DNA of 64,000 bases from Annona cherimola (lineage: Eukaryota > Streptophyta > Magnoliopsida > Magnoliales > Annonaceae): the NCBI GenBank assembly GCA_030490835.1, contig CM059977.1, forward strand, positions 10,444,765 to 10,508,764, given 5' to 3'. This document shows, piece by piece, positions 63,773-64,000 of this stretch; positions within the stretch are counted from its first letter, which is position 1, and each line of letters begins with the position of its first letter. The translations under genes were made by a program, and so were the position numbers. The notes under the pieces are model-generated. The model was not told the DNA's origin. It did not search any database and was given only the letters and a program-made list of their open reading frames with translations.

Positions 63773-64000
63773 GTAATTCTCTTCCCCTACTCTCTTACAG
63801 TTTTCAGCTCAGGATGATGTAGATGAATGCCAATACTGGAATAGAAATCAAGGCACTGATATGATATATAACAAAAATCATCAAAAACTACAAGTCTAGG
63901 GCCCTACCATTACCATCGAGTGTTTTCATACAATTTTCTTGGTTGTGGTGTTTAATTTCTTTAGTTACCTTTGAGTGAGAGTTGGTAAAGGACTCGAGAC

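Overview
This window is nuclear DNA of a flowering plant. The genes are split by many GT-AG introns, the proteins are plant-type (mitochondrial Mn-superoxide dismutase, a WNK kinase with the plant AWNQ motif, cytosolic ribosomal protein eS26), and the spacers are AT-rich and crowded with small inverted-repeat elements. I cannot fix the species. No prokaryotic operon, CRISPR array, virus, or intact retrotransposon coding region is visible.

I rebuilt exon-intron structures by hand, following reading frame, splice sites and protein family. From left to right: (1) 436-3500 (+), Mn-superoxide dismutase, 6 coding exons, 229 aa. (2) 5731-8017 (+), ribosomal protein eS26/RPS26, whose first coding exon is only the ATG, 125 aa. 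(3) 11707-13779 (-), a TRM1-type tRNA guanine-26 dimethyltransferase, 6 exons, 446 aa, with a possible longer start at 13962. (4) 14837-19946 (-), an uncharacterised secretory-pathway type I membrane protein, 9 exons, 222 aa. (5) 23230-24344 (+), a 74-aa plant microprotein with an N-terminal membrane segment, 2 coding exons. (6) 37073-46118 (+), a large nucleotidyltransferase with a PAP/OAS1 substrate-binding fold, 9 exons, 959 aa. (7) 61188 to beyond the right edge (+), the first three exons of a WNK-family kinase, with G-box motifs and several upstream ORFs before it.

The genes form a left cluster (0-24 kb), an isolated nucleotidyltransferase gene (36.6-46.2 kb) and a WNK gene at the right edge. 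The spacers at 24.3-36.6 kb and 46.2-60.5 kb hold little that codes. They contain several families of AT-rich MITE-like inverted repeats (one family has six copies), a 177-bp element with 9-bp target duplications, a roughly 560-bp foldback made of three arms, tandem duplications and simple repeats. Two CpG-richer islands (27.75-28.05 kb and 48.2-48.6 kb) look like orphan promoters or first exons without a recognisable gene body.

The genes do not form one pathway; this is ordinary plant gene order. The parts least explained by known biology are the membrane protein, the microprotein, the nucleotidyltransferase (family recognised, substrate unknown), the unusual motif IV of the TRM1-like enzyme and the upstream ORFs of the WNK gene.
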